A DNA stretch of 64,000 bases from Mastigamoeba balamuthi. Lineage: Eukaryota > Evosea > Mastigamoebida > Mastigamoebidae. Location: contig CACRSC010000014.1 in assembly GCA_902651635.1 (NCBI GenBank), forward strand, positions 1-64,000. Direction: 5' to 3'. A model generated the notes under the pieces. It did no database searches. It was not told the origin of the DNA and saw only the letters and a list, made by a program, of their open reading frames with translations. A program made the position numbers and the translations under genes. Below are positions 21,639-32,884 of this stretch, piece after piece (within the stretch, counting starts at the first letter, position 1; every line of letters starts with the position of its first letter).

Positions 21639-24600
21639 ATGCCGCGCGAGACAGGGTACGACAGGTACCTCGAGTACGACCTGAGCGCGACCGGGGTGAA
21701 CAAGGACGCCGCGTTCGACCACGACAACGTGTGGGTGACCGACGCCAGCGAGGGCTTCGTGCACGCCAAGGTCCTCAGGCGCGAGGGCCCCAGCGTCGCC
21801 GTCAAGACCGACGACGGGCGCGAGCTCCGCGTCGACACGAGCGCCCGCGCGGCCGAGACCCGCGTCGAGGACCAGAACCCGCCGTACCTCGACGGCGTGG
21901 CCGACATGAGCCAGCTGACGGTCCTCAACGAGAGCAGCGTCCTGCACAACCTCCGCGTCCGCTACACGGCCTCGCGCATACACACCTACTCGGGGCTCTT
22001 CCTCGTCGTCGTCAACCCCTACGCACAGCTCCCCATCTACACGCCCGAGATCACCAAGATGTACGAGGCCAAGCGCCGCGACGAGGTCCGTTTCGCTCCC
22101 CCTTTTAAATTGAATTCAAATTGGGTCCCTTTTTCCTCTTGCGGTGACTCAGACGCAGGCTGTTCCGCGATATTTTGCAGATCGCTCCGCACGTGTTCGC
22201 CGTGGCCGACGAGGCGTACAGGTCGATGCTCGACACCCGCACGAACCAGTCCATCCTCATCACGGGAGAGTCCGGAGCCGGCAAGACCGAGGTCCGTCGA
22301 ACACGCCGGGGAGGAAAGGGGAGGAAAACCGTCGGGGCGAAATTGTTCTTCACCGCCCAAAATGGGCGAGATTCTCGGTGGCCATAATATCTCTTTTTTC
22401 CCTTTCTGGGGTGGCCATTCCCCCCGTTCGGAGGGCGCTCTGTTCCCTGTTCTGACCTGTTCTCTTCTGGACTCAACTCTGCACCGCCGCTGTGGCCGAG
22501 CAGAACACGAAGAAGGTGATCCAGTACTACGCGACCGTGTGCCGGCGGCAGGACAAGTTCGTGGGGCAGCTGGAGGAGCAGATGATGCAGGCCAACCCGA
22601 TCCTCGAGGCCTTTGGCAACGCCAAGACGCTGCGCAACGACAACTCGTCGCGCTTCGGCAAGTTCATCCAGGTCCAGTTCACCAAGAACGGCCTCGTGGC
22701 CGGCATGAAGACGGTCCACTACCTGCTCGAGCGCTCGCGCATCTGCGGGCGCCTGCAGGGCGAGCGCTCGTTCCACATCTTCTACCAGCTGCTGGCGGGC
22801 GCCAACGACGCCCAGCGCTCGTCGATGAAGCTCGGGGCGCCCAGCACCTTCGACTACCTGCGCGCGGGCGAGTGCTACGAGGTCGACCACGTCGACGACG
22901 CGGCCGAGTTCGCCGCGACGCGGCGCGCGATGGAGCTGTTCGGCGTCAGCGCCGAGCAGCAGGAGGAGATCTTCCGCCTGGTGGCCGCGGTGCTGTGGCT
23001 GGGCAACCTCAAGTTCGAGGACAACGCCAAGGAGGAGGCCGCGGTGACCTCGCGCGAGGCGCTCGAGAACGCAGCCGCGCTGCTGCAGGTCTCGAGCGAG
23101 GCGCTGGAGCGGGCGATCCTCAAGAAGAGGATCACGGCAGGCGGGCAGACGGTCGTGACGCACCAGCGGGCCTCGATGGCGGCGGCGTCGAGGGACGCGC
23201 TGGCGCGGGCGCTGTACGACAGGCTCTTCGACTACATCGTGCGGACCATCAACCAGATGATCAACCACGAGGGGCGCGCGGACAACTTCATCGGCGTGCT
23301 CGACATCGCGGGGTTCGAGATCTTCAAGACCAACTCGTTCGAGCAGCTCTGCATCAACTTCACCAACGAGAAGCTGCAGCAGTTCTTCAACCACCACATG
23401 TTCGTCCGCGAGCAGGAGGAGTACGCCCGCGAGCAGATCGCCTGGCAGCAGCAGGACTTTGGCATGCTGCTGCGCGACACGATCGACCTGATCGAGCGGC
23501 CCTCCAACGGCGTCTTCGCGATGCTCGACGAGCAGTGCATCCTGCCGGCCGGCAAGAACGACGCGTTCCTGCAGAAGCTCTACAACGACTTTGGCCGCGG
23601 CTGCCCCGTCTTCACCAAGCCGCGCACGAGCAGCACCGAGTTCACGCTCAAGCACTACGCGGGCCTCGTCACCTACACCGTCGACGACTGGCTGACCAAG
23701 AACAAGAACCCCCTGCACGAGGACCTCGTCGAGTGCATCCGCCAGAGCCGCGCGTCGCTCGTCCAGGCGCTCTTCATGGCCGAGAGCGCCCCGGCGGCCG
23801 CTGCGGCCGGCGTCGTGGGCCGCGGGAGGAAGAGCGTCAACCTCGACACGGTGGCCTTCCAGTTCCGCGGGCAACTCAACACGCTGATGAGCATGCTCGA
23901 CTCGACGGCGCCGCACTTTGTGCGCTGCATCAAGCCCAANCACGCTGATGAGCATGCTCGACTCGACGGCGCCGCACTTTGTGCGCTGCATCAAGCCCAA
24001 CCCCGACAAGAAGAGCTGGGTCATCTCGCCCTCGCTGGTCCTCGAGCAGCTGCGCTGCAACGGAGTGCTCGAGGGCATCCGCATCAGCAGGCTCGGCTAC
24101 CCGCTGCGCGTGCCCTTCGCCGACTTTGTCAAGCGCTTCCGCCCGCTGGCGCCGGCCAACGCGGTGCTGCCCCCGCAGCCCGACAAGGCGGCGGCGGGCA
24201 TCCTGGCGGCGACGCCGCTGCGCAACCCCGAGGACTACCAGCTGGGCAAGACCAAGGTGTTCCTGCGGGCCAACGTCAACGCGACGCTCGAGAAGCTGCG
24301 CAACGAGCGCATCGCCGTCTGCGCCGTGCGGATCCAGAGGGCGTACCGCAGGCACCTGTTCCGCGTCAAGTACTTCAGGTGGCGCGACGAGCAGAAGGCG
24401 GCGACGCTGATCCAGCGCAACACCAAGGCGTGGCTGGCGAGCAAGCACCGCGCGTGGAACCAGGTCTACACGAGCATCAAGCCGCTGATCAAGACGAGCA
24501 AGATCGACGAGGAGATGCAGGAGCTGCGCAACAGCCAGCTGCAGCTCAAGGAGAGCCTCGCCCGCGCCGAGCACGACCGCGACGAGGCGCAGGCCGCCAA

Positions 24601-27454
24601 GCGCGACCGCGAGCACCGCATCGAGGAGCTCGACAACGAGCTGGGCCGCCAGGCGCAGCGCGCAAAGGACACGGCCGAGGAGCTCAACGACACGCGCCAG
24701 AAGCTCGCGCTCGCGCAGAGCCTGGCCGCGCAGCGCCAGCAGCAGCTCGAGGCGCAGATCGACGAGCTCGACGCGCGCGCCGCTGGCGAGACCGAGGCGA
24801 AGCTGAGGGCGCAGAAGGAGGTGCTGCTGCTGCAGGCGCGCGAGCAGGACCTCGAGGGCGAGCTGAGCAGCACCAAGGACATCGTCACGCTGCTCGAGAA
24901 GACCAAGGCGGGGCTGGCCGACCAGCTGGCCGAGCTGCAGGAGCGCGTGGCGCGCCTCGAGGAGGAGGTGGCGGCGCTGAGGAAGGCCAAGGCCAAGCTC
25001 GAGGAGGACCTCGCGGCCGCCAGGTCGGCGCTCGACAACGAGACCCGCGCGAGGACCGAGGCGCAGCGCGCGCTGCAGGAGGCGCAGGCGGACCTCGGGC
25101 AGGCGCGCGAGGACCTGAACCAGGCGGCGCAGACAAAGTCCCGGCTCGAGCGGGCCGTCAAGCAGGGCGAGGCGCGCATCGCGGACCTCGAGGCGGAGCT
25201 CGAGACGGGGTCCAAGGACAAGACCGAGATACAGCGCTCGGCGTCGAAGCAGCTCGACGAGGTGCGCTCGCAGCTCGAGGAGGAGACGGGCAGGCTGCAG
25301 AAGGCCTCACAGGAGCGCGACGCCAACGCCGCGGAGCTCTCGGCAACGCGTACGGCGCTGAACAAGGAGAAGTCCGAGCGCGAGCGGGCGGACCGCGAGA
25401 AGGCGGACCTCAAGCGCCAGCTCGACGAGCTCACGGCGTCGCTCGAGGCCGAGCAGGCCTCCCGCGCGGCCGCGGAGAAGGCCAAGGCCAAGACGGACGC
25501 GAACCTCAAGGAGGTCTCGGACAACCTTGCCAACGAGCAGAGCGCCCGCGACAGGCTCGAGAAGACCAAGAAGCAGCAGGACGCCTCCCTCGCAGAGGTC
25601 AGCGCGGCTCGCGATGCGGCCGTCGCGAGGGCCACCGAGGCGGAGGCCCGCGTGCGCGAGCTCGAGGGCGCGATCGAGAACCTCGGGCTGCAGATCGAGA
25701 TGGACCAGAAGGTCAAGGCGCAGCTGACCAAGGTGCTCCCCCAGTTCTCGAAATGGCTTTGCCTGCGCTGACTCACCGACCTCGCCCTCCACGCCTGAAC
25801 CCTCTAGGGCCGCGACGCGCTCGAGGCCAAGGTCTCGGAGCTGCAGGAGCAGCTGGAGGACCTCGCGGGCAAGGAGCAGAGCACGGCCAAGTCGCTGGTG
25901 CGCGAGCAGCAGCTGCTCAAGGAGCAGCTCAGCGAGGAGAGCCAGGCACGCCAGCGCGCAGAGGAGAGCGCGCGCGACGCACAGGCGGCGGTCGTGCGCC
26001 TGACGCAGCAGGCGGCGTCGATGGTCGACAAGGCCAAGCTGGAGGCACTGGACCGCGAGGCCAAGTCGCGCGACGAGGCGCGCCAGACCGAGATCGACGA
26101 GCTGCGCTCTGCAAAGGACAAGGCCGAGCAGGCGCTGCGCAAGGCCAAGGACGCCGCTGCCGCTGCCGAGAGCTCCGTGGCCGACCGCGAGGCGAGGATC
26201 TCGAGGCTCGAGTCGGACCTCAAGTCGGCCAAGGAGCAGGCGGACAGGAGCGCCTCGGAGCTGCAGGCGGCGCTCACGCAGGTCGAGGTCGCCGCCGACA
26301 AGGCGCGCAAGGCCGAGTCGGAGCTCTCGTCGCTGCGGTCGCAGACCGAGGAGGACGCCACCAAGTCGGCGCAGCGCCTGAGCAAGCAGCGCAGGGACAG
26401 CGAGGAGCAGATCAACGAGCTGCACGAGGAGATCGAGACCCTCGAGGCGGCAGTGCAGAAGGCCGAGAGCAAGGCCCGCGCAGCAGCGGCCGAGGCGCAG
26501 GAGGCCATCGCGGCAGAGCAGGCCAAGACAGCCGCAGCCTCCTCCGCCCGGGCTGCGCTCGAGAAGCAGGTCGCGGACCTGCGTGCCATCGTCGACGCGG
26601 GCGGCGAGAAGAAGGTCGAGGAGGTCAAGCGCGCGATGCAGGCGCTGGTCACGCAGGCCCAGGACGACCTCGCAGCAGCCGAGGCCGCCGCCGCCAAGGC
26701 GCGCAGCGAGAGGGACGCGGCGGTGCGCGACTCCAAGGCAGCGCACGCGCAGGCGGAGGAGGCAGCAGCGCAGAACAAGTCGCTCAACGACAGGGTCTCT
26801 CGCGCGCAGTCCGACGCCGAGAGCGCCGACGCGAGGGCCAAGGCAGCGGAGGCCGCGCTGGCGGACGCGCAGGTGGCGCTGCAGAGCGCGAGGAGCGAGG
26901 CGGAGCACCTCAAGTCGGTCGTGGAGGACGCCGAGTCTGCCAGGCAGGCCGCGACGCGCAAGCAGCGCGCGCTCGAGGCGGAGCTCGCGCAGCTCAACGA
27001 GGAGCTCGAGGAGGCCGAGGCCGCTGCTGCCAAGCGGGGCCGCAACGCAGCGCAGGAGGCAGAGCTCGAGGCCAAGACGCAGGAGCTCGACGACGCGCTG
27101 GCGAGGCTCAAGACCGCAGAGGCCGCGGCGGCCGTGGCGACGGCGGAGAGGGCGCGCGCTGTCCAGGAGGCGGAAGAGGCGCGCGCGGAGCTGACGAAGC
27201 TGCAGCGCGAGCTGAGGACGGTGAAGAACGAGAGGGACGAGGCAGCGAGCGACCTGGAGCTGGAGCGCTCGAGGTCCAAGGAGAACGTCTCGAGGCTCAA
27301 GCGCCGCAACGACGAGGCGCTGGCACAGGCGACGTCGGACTTTGAGCGCGAGAAGGCGGCGAGGTACGAACTCAGCAAGCAGGTGCGCCTCGTGCAGAAG
27401 GAGCTCGACGACACGCGCGCCCAGCTGCGCGCCCTCGTCAACCTGGGCAAGTGA
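21639..27454 (+). CDS. Myosin II heavy chain
   Basis: Exons 21639-22085, 22181-22291, 22504-25732 and 25808-27454 give about 1,790 residues once the duplicated 60 bp plus N at 23880-24000 is counted once. An SH3-like N-terminus ([15 protein letters not shown]) precedes the motor: P-loop GESGAGKTE (22264-22291), switch [11 protein letters not shown] (about 22640), switch [10 protein letters not shown] (about 23305), actin/SH1 region [17 protein letters not shown] (about 24037-24090) and converter [11 protein letters not shown] (about 24240). One or two IQ motifs follow ([21 protein letters not shown]), then the class II junction KPLI and about 950 residues of unbroken coiled coil with a short tail. 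This is the two-headed contractile motor of cytokinesis and cortex tension. Introns 1 and 2 (95 and 212 nt) carry CGATATTTTGCAG and CATAATATCTC. Confidence 0.96.
23880..24000. repeat. 60-bp direct duplicate around a single N: assembly gap scar
   Basis: Bases 23880-23939 and 23941-24000 are the same 60 bp, separated by one N at 23940. The duplicated stretch encodes the motor segment ending VRCIKP. Counting it once (removing 61 bases) makes the myosin exon continuous in frame, so two overlapping contigs were probably placed end to end with a minimal gap. It is not a biological repeat. Confidence 0.93.
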
Positions 27455-27819
27455 GGCCGGCATCTCTCCCCCTCTCTCTGGAATCACCTCTCTGTGTGAG
27501 CCAGGCAACACAACTGCTTGCAACCAGAACAGCAGAAAGAAACACTGTTCCCAAGTCACAAGGGAGTGGGGTTGGATGATGAATGGTCTTTGTTGGCCGA
27601 TTTTTATTGTGGCAGAGAGCCCACAAGGTCGTTCCGAAGACCACAAGGGGGGAAGCGAATGGTATGTGCTGTTATCTAAGACACCATCTCCTTGTCGATT
27701 GCGCCGCTGCAATCGCTCGTTCCGTTGCCCATGGGCCCTTGCGGCGTGTGCCTCGAGGAGGGAGGGCAGAACGCGGAGGGTCCGTCTGCCAGCAGAAATT
27801 AGCCCTTCGGAATCGAGCG
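27455..27819. other. Intergenic region after myosin II
   Basis: 365 bp with no supported gene. It should hold the 3' ends of myosin II (plus) and of the small membrane protein (minus), which converge here. A plus-strand frame from 27583 to 27996 is antisense to the small membrane protein and lacks coding character. Confidence 0.4.
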
Positions 27820-27963
27820 TCAGGAGAGCAGCACCAGCAGGCTCTTGAGGAGGCTGGAGACGAACAGCACCAGGATCGCCAGCTCCAGCACACGCACCGC
27901 GAGGAAGAAGGGGTCATTGGAGGGACCCAGGAGATCGTGTATAGTATATGCGGGGTTCGCCAT
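27820..27963 (-). CDS. Small single-pass membrane protein (47 residues)
   Basis: From ATG 27963 the frame reads MANPAYTIHDLLGPSNDPF and then one long hydrophobic helix, VLELAILVLFVSSLLKSLLV, ending LLS and TGA. A second in-frame ATG at 27987 would add eight residues. The shape, a short polar N-terminus with a C-terminal transmembrane helix, is that of tail-anchored micropeptides or small respiratory or ER subunits; no family is recognised. The GC-rich codon choice drops sharply upstream of the ATG, which supports a real start here. Confidence is limited by the short length. Confidence 0.5.
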   Translation of the reverse strand: MANPAYTIHDLLGPSNDPFFLAVRVLELAILVLFVSSLLKSLLVLLS

Positions 27964-28345
27964 TGCGCCGGCACAAAGCAACTGCATGGGGGATAAATCG
28001 TCCAATCTCCCAGATATCCGTCCTGCGATAATATCACCCGGAAGCGTGAAACGAAGTACAGAAAGCACACAATGACAATGTAGAGTTCGTATTAGGAGTG
28101 AATATGCCTCATTGGAGCGTCCGCTCCAGTGGAGGGAAGGCAGCGACATTCCATTTGACACTTGCTGTTACGTTGATAGGAGGGGAATGAATGATAGTAG
28201 CTCGTTACGAAATTTTTACCTGATCACTCGTCATGACGAGAACAACATTAATTGGGAATGATGATCATTTGAGATTCTTTCTGATGGCAAATCCAGAGAT
28301 AGCAAAATCTGCGAACAGACCAATTAGAAAATAGCAGAATTGCAT
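27964..28345. promoter_or_regulatory. Divergent AT-rich spacer upstream of the MFS transporter
   Basis: 382 bp, AT-rich, with CCCAGATATCCG and GCGATAATATCACC at about 28009-28037. It lies between the small membrane protein (minus) and the transporter (plus) and holds no credible open frame. Confidence 0.4.
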
Positions 28346-30016
28346 ATGGGGGCCACAGTCGAGGCGCGCGTGGCCCTCGCGGCGCTCACGGCCACCAACC
28401 TCTACAACTACTTCACGCGCTACATCCCCAGCGCCACCAAGGACCTCATCAAGGCCGACCTCGGCCTCTCCGACTTCCAGACGGGTCCGCGAGATCCCCC
28501 CACACACGCATCCCACGCGGCGCGTCGCTTCTACAGCGCGTCTCTGACGTGCCTCGCGCCCCGCAGGCGTCATGTTCACCGCGTTCATCACGTGCTACAT
28601 GATCGTGGGGCCTGTGGTGGGCTTCATTGCCGACATGCGGCTCGTCCCCCGCAAGGCAAGCCCCCAAGTTTCTATTAATATCCGGTGCATAATCGTTTGG
28701 GGCATCCGCGCGATTCGGGGCGTTTGACCTTCAAGCGACGTTGCAACGGGGACCAGATCTCCGCCAGGTGTCGCGTCAATTGATGTGCACTGCATTTTCC
28801 GCGGGAACCATTTCCAGATCGTTTTCGAGATTCGCGCGTCTGCGCTGAGCCCCGACCCTCCCCGCAGGTGCTGGTGGTAGCCGGCGTGCTCACGTGGTCC
28901 GTCGCGACGTGCGCCACGGGGCTGTGCACGTCGTTCGGGATGATCCTGGTGCCCCGCGTGCTCTTCGGCGTCGGCGAGGCCACGTTCGGCTCGCTGGCAC
29001 CGGCGCTCATCTGCGACTACTTCCCCCCGGCCTCGCGGACCGTCGCCCTGAGCCTCTTCATGAGCGCGACGCCCATCGGCTGCGCCCTGGGCTACACGGT
29101 CGGCGCGGAGCTCGGCCAGGCCCTCGGGTGGCGCGAGGCGTTCCTGATCCTCGGCCTCCCGGGCGCCGCGTCGCTGCTGTTCCTGTTCGTCCGCGAGCCC
29201 GAGCCCGGGGCCCTCGACGACGGCCCGCTGGCCACGCGCGAGGTGCCCTCGCTGCTGCGCGGCTTCCGCATGCTGCTCACCAACGCCAACTTCGTGTTCG
29301 CCGTCGCGGGCTACGTCGCCGTGACGTTCGGCATGGGCGGCTTCTCCGACTGGCTGCCGACGCTCTTTGTGCGCTACCGCGCCATGAGCGTCGCCTACGC
29401 CGGCGCCCTCAACGGCGCCGTCGTCGTGTCCGCGGGGCTGACCGGCACACTGGCCGGCTGCTTCGCGGGCGAGCGCCTGGCCCGCGCGGGCGTGCGGCAG
29501 CCGATGCTGCTGCTGGCCTCGTGCACGATGCTCGCGAGCACAGCCTGCGCGGCCACGTCGCTGGCGCTGATGACGCGCAGCTCGACGCCCGTCATCGAGT
29601 GCATGTTCGTCGTGACGGTCTTCTTCGGCTGGTGGTACAACGGGCCCATCAACACGCTGATCAACAACAGCGTGCCGGCCAACCTGCGCTCGCGGGCCAA
29701 CGGCCTCACGATGCTCTCGATACACCTGCTCGGCGACTCGTTCAGCCCCGCCATCATCGGCGCCGTCAGCGACGCCACCGGCGGCGACCTGCTGGGCGCC
29801 CTGGCGATGGTCCCCGCGACGCTCGCGGTGGCCACGGAGCTCTGGTTCATCGGGTGGTGGCTGGCGCCCGACGCCACAACCGCCGCACGCGCTGGAGACA
29901 AGGCAGCCGCCAGCGCGGGCGCTGTGGACGAGGAGAGGCTGCGCCTGGTGCCCCCCGACGACGCCAGCGAGGGCGCGGCGAGCTACGGCAGCCTGGACTC
30001 CATACCTGTTGTCTGA
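28346..30016 (+). CDS. Spinster-type major facilitator transporter
   Basis: Exons 28346-28484, 28567-28655 and 28868-30016 give 458 residues with about 12 hydrophobic helices. The start MGATVEARVALAALTATN leads to NYFTRYIPSATKDLIKADLGLSDFQTG, the Spinster (SPNS) hallmark region before helix 2. An MFS signature-like turn IADMRLVPRK follows, then VGEATFGSLAPALI, typical of SPNS helix 4. SPNS proteins export sphingosine-1-phosphate or lysophospholipids, often from lysosomes; the substrate here is unknown. Intron 2 (28656-28867, 212 nt) has a GC donor in the context AAG then GCAAGC, with no GT alternative in phase, and contains TTAATATCCGG. The C-terminus is a polar cytoplasmic tail. Confidence 0.85.
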
Positions 30017-30215
30017 TTGGGGCGGGTTGGGCCTCCTTTGTGTAGTACTAACAAATTGATCGTCTGTGACGAGCAAAGCGGTGCGGGGCCGAGGCAGCGA
30101 AAGTAAATTCATGTCATCTGCTGTTGGCTTACTTTAGGACGTGTGTGAATCGCGGAGTCTTCGAGCAAAGAAGGGGAGAAACGCCGGCATAGGGGCGAGC
30201 ACGGCCCGTCCACTG

Positions 30216-32571
30216 TTACGACCCGCACGAATTGAGGTACGCCAGGTACCAGTCACTCTCGGGAAAATCTGAGCCAGAGAGCAGTTGCTCGGGTCAGCAC
30301 AGCAGAACGCGAGAGAGAAGGGGGCCACTGCCGCGCACCTGTACAGGGGAAGTTGGGGTTCACGGTCGACCGCTTGCACGAGGCCGCGTTGAAGCGCCAC
30401 ATGCGGAGGACGCGCGAGGCCTCGAGGGCGCTCATCGCGAAGGCCTCGTCGCGCGGCGCGCAGCCCGCGAACCTGATCTGCGTGTCCGAGAGCAGCGTCG
30501 CCTCGCTGCGCTGCGCCTCGACGAAGCACAGCTGCGGCAGCCGCACGACTGTCTGCGTCGGCGCGGGCACCGCCGGGGCCGCCGCCTCAGCCTGCTTGAC
30601 CTTGATGCCGCTGACCTGGCTGACCCTCGCCATCCCCGCCACGGCGTCAACGGGAACCGGCGGGGGAGCGACCTGCCCAGAGGACATGACCAGCGTCCGG
30701 CCCTCGTTGCTGTACGACGACGGCGCCGTCTCGATCTGCAGGAACAGGCGCGAGCTGCCCGTGCCGACGGTGGCCCGCGAGCGCGTGGGCTTGTCGGTGG
30801 TCTGCGTGGCCGCGGACCACGTGATGCGGAGCGCCGGCCGCGAGACCCCGCCGCCCATCACGCCGCGCGGGGTCCCTCGGGCCGAGTCGCTGCCCGAGCT
30901 CGCCGCTGCGGCGCCGCCGAGCTGCATGGCCCTGGCGATGCCGCGGATGGCCACGGTGCCCTTGGTCTCGGGCTTGGCGCCGTCCTTGTCCTTCCCGACG
31001 TTCTGTATGTCCGTCGCAACGCTGCCGCCTGCGCTGCGGCCGCCGCCGCCGTCGACCGAATCGGCGCGCTCGCGGCCCGCCTTGACGCTCATGATCCTGC
31101 GGATGTCCCGGGGGCCGTGCAGGCTCATCGTCTTGCGCGGAGTCGTGCCCGGCGCGGGGCTGATGCTGCGCGACCCGGGGACCGGGGCCGTCTCGATGTA
31201 CGAGTGCACGATGACCACCTCTGCGCTGTTGGGGCTCTCGAAGGAGATCGACGGGCACGCGGGGCGCCCGGGGACGCGGATGCGGCCCAGCTGGCTCGAG
31301 AGCTCCTCGGGCGTCATCCAGCGCATCTCCCCGGGCGCCTGCGAGTCGGCCGCGGGCAGCAGCGCCGCGCGCCACGCGAGCGCGACGTCGGCGTCGTGGA
31401 CTGTGTGGATCGCCACGGCGACGCCCGCGTTGTTGAGGGCGACGGCGGGCATGACGCCCATGTCGTAGCACGTGCTGTACGACAGGTGCCACTCGATGTC
31501 CATCTCGTCCTCGCCCGCGCCCGTCGCCGAGGGGCGCAGCACGAGGCGGCCCAGGCGGTACTGCAGGTCGCAGCCCGCGGGCGACACGTGGACGAGCACG
31601 ACGGCCCCGTTGTCGTTGACGCTGACCGCCGGCGAGCGGCCGGGCCCCGCGACGCGGCGGCGCTCCCACAGCACGGCGCCGTCGTCGTGCTGGCCGATCC
31701 ACGTCACGACGCAGCCGTCGCGCTCGTGGGCCTCGACGACCTGCCCGCGGCTGTTGACGGCCATCGAGGGGTCCGCGTCGCAGAGGTCCACGCGGTAGCC
31801 CTCGCGCGCGGCCCGCACGCCCCCGAGCACAGCGACGACCCTCCCCGTCATCTCGTCCAGCGACGGCCACTGCCCGGTGAACTTGGCCCCGAGCTCCACC
31901 GGCGTGAACAGCGCGTCCCCGAAAACCCGCTGCATTTCCCCGTGAAAACAGTTAAAACGGGCATATTTCAATTGAAGAAAGCGGAAAACGAACTCGGAGC
32001 AGGAAGTTGAGGGCGGCAAAGTCGCCCCACTCGGCGAACGAGTTGGTGAGGGTGAGCCAGACGGTGATGGGCGTGTGGGCGCCCGCCCGCTGGCGGGACC
32101 AGGAGCTGATGGCCGAGAGCCACGCCTCGAGCAGCGTCGACCCCCCGACCTCCTCGTTGCCCGCCACGTTGGTGAACTCGCCCGCAGCGGACCTCCCCAC
32201 GTGCATCTCGTTGTCCTTGACGTGAACCACCAGTTCCATTCCTCGCACGCTGCATTCAGAGCGACGCAGGCATATAAAAAAGCGTGAAAAGCGTCGGAGA
32301 AAGGAAAACTGGGGGCGGTGTTGGCGCACCCCAGTCGCAGCTGGTCCTTGAGGGAGGGCATCCCCTCGGCAAAGGACGTGTGCGTGGACATGAACAGGGC
32401 CTTGTCGTAGCCCTCGAGTGGCATCTGCACGTGTGCGAATGCGTGAGCGGGTTTTATTCCTGTAAAGCGCAGCGCTGAGGGGGGCTGAGCGCGGACGATT
32501 TCGGCCTCGGGGGCGGTCTTCACGGCGATGGGCGCCGCCTCCTTCTGGGCAGTGGATACGCGTGAGCCCAT
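30216..32571 (-). CDS. PLC-like phosphodiesterase with propeller-like repeats
   Basis: About 680 residues from ATG 32571 in five exons. The N-terminal third resembles PLC-like (TIM-barrel) phosphodiesterases of the calcium-dependent PI-PLC type: FMSTHTSFAEG with the first catalytic-type His, SLKDQLRLGVRGMELVVHVK with the conserved Glu-x-x-x-His strand, HTPITVWLTLTN, FGDALFTPVELG and WPSLDEMTGRVVAVLGG, in family order. The position usually read as VGH is VGR here, so activity is open. Next come repeats of the form PSMAVNSRGQVVEAHE, PAVSVNDNGAVVLVHV and PAVALNNAGVAVAIHT, which look like blades of a beta-propeller-like domain. A Ser/Thr/Pro-rich tail and a final small exon (DFPESDWYLAYLNSCGS) end the protein. 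No signal peptide is seen. An intron near 31940-31990 carries a T-rich CAATTGAAATATG element. It is divergent from an EF-hand kinase gene. Confidence 0.7.
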
Positions 32572-32884
32572 CTCGCGCACAGTTCGCGGCCCGAGAGAAA
32601 CGGGCCGGTTGGTGCGCAGTCACTGAAGGAAAAAATAGGATGTGTGCGCTATTTATAGTGCGCCAGTATGCAGTACTCGAATCGAGGGTTCCGGAGAGCC
32701 TGGGTGCGCCACATGGCGCGCACAATGGATGTAGTGCCGCTGATGAGCAGGCCGAGCGTCTGTCAGCCTGGACACTGATATCGGAAGATACACGGATCTG
32801 ATAACCAAAAATAGATCACGTGTATCAGCCCCTCTATTTTTGTCGTCAGGGCCGTCCGTGTGGGTCCTCTTGCGGTCAGACAGC
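32572..32884. promoter_or_regulatory. Bidirectional promoter between PLC-like and EF-hand kinase genes
   Basis: 313 bp between divergent ATGs. A minus-strand TATAAATA box lies at 32648-32655, 77 nt upstream of the PLC-like ATG. Toward the kinase, CTGATATCGGAAGATACACGG (about 32778-32798) repeats the AATATC/GGAGAT-type vocabulary seen elsewhere. Confidence 0.5.

Noticed and set aside
23880-24000. Biological tandem duplication in the myosin motor
   Set aside because: Perfect identity, a single N between copies and restoration of the frame on collapse all point to an assembly gap.
22105-24084. 659-codon minus-strand frame opposite the myosin motor
   Set aside because: Shadow of the conserved motor domain on the other strand; no independent motif.
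25307-27712. 801-codon minus-strand open frame opposite the myosin tail
   Set aside because: It is antisense to GC-rich coiled coil; leucine/arginine-rich composition is what the complement of E/K/A/Q heptads gives, and it has no domain.
27583-27996. 137-codon plus-strand frame after myosin II
   Set aside because: Antisense to the better-supported small membrane protein and low in coding character.
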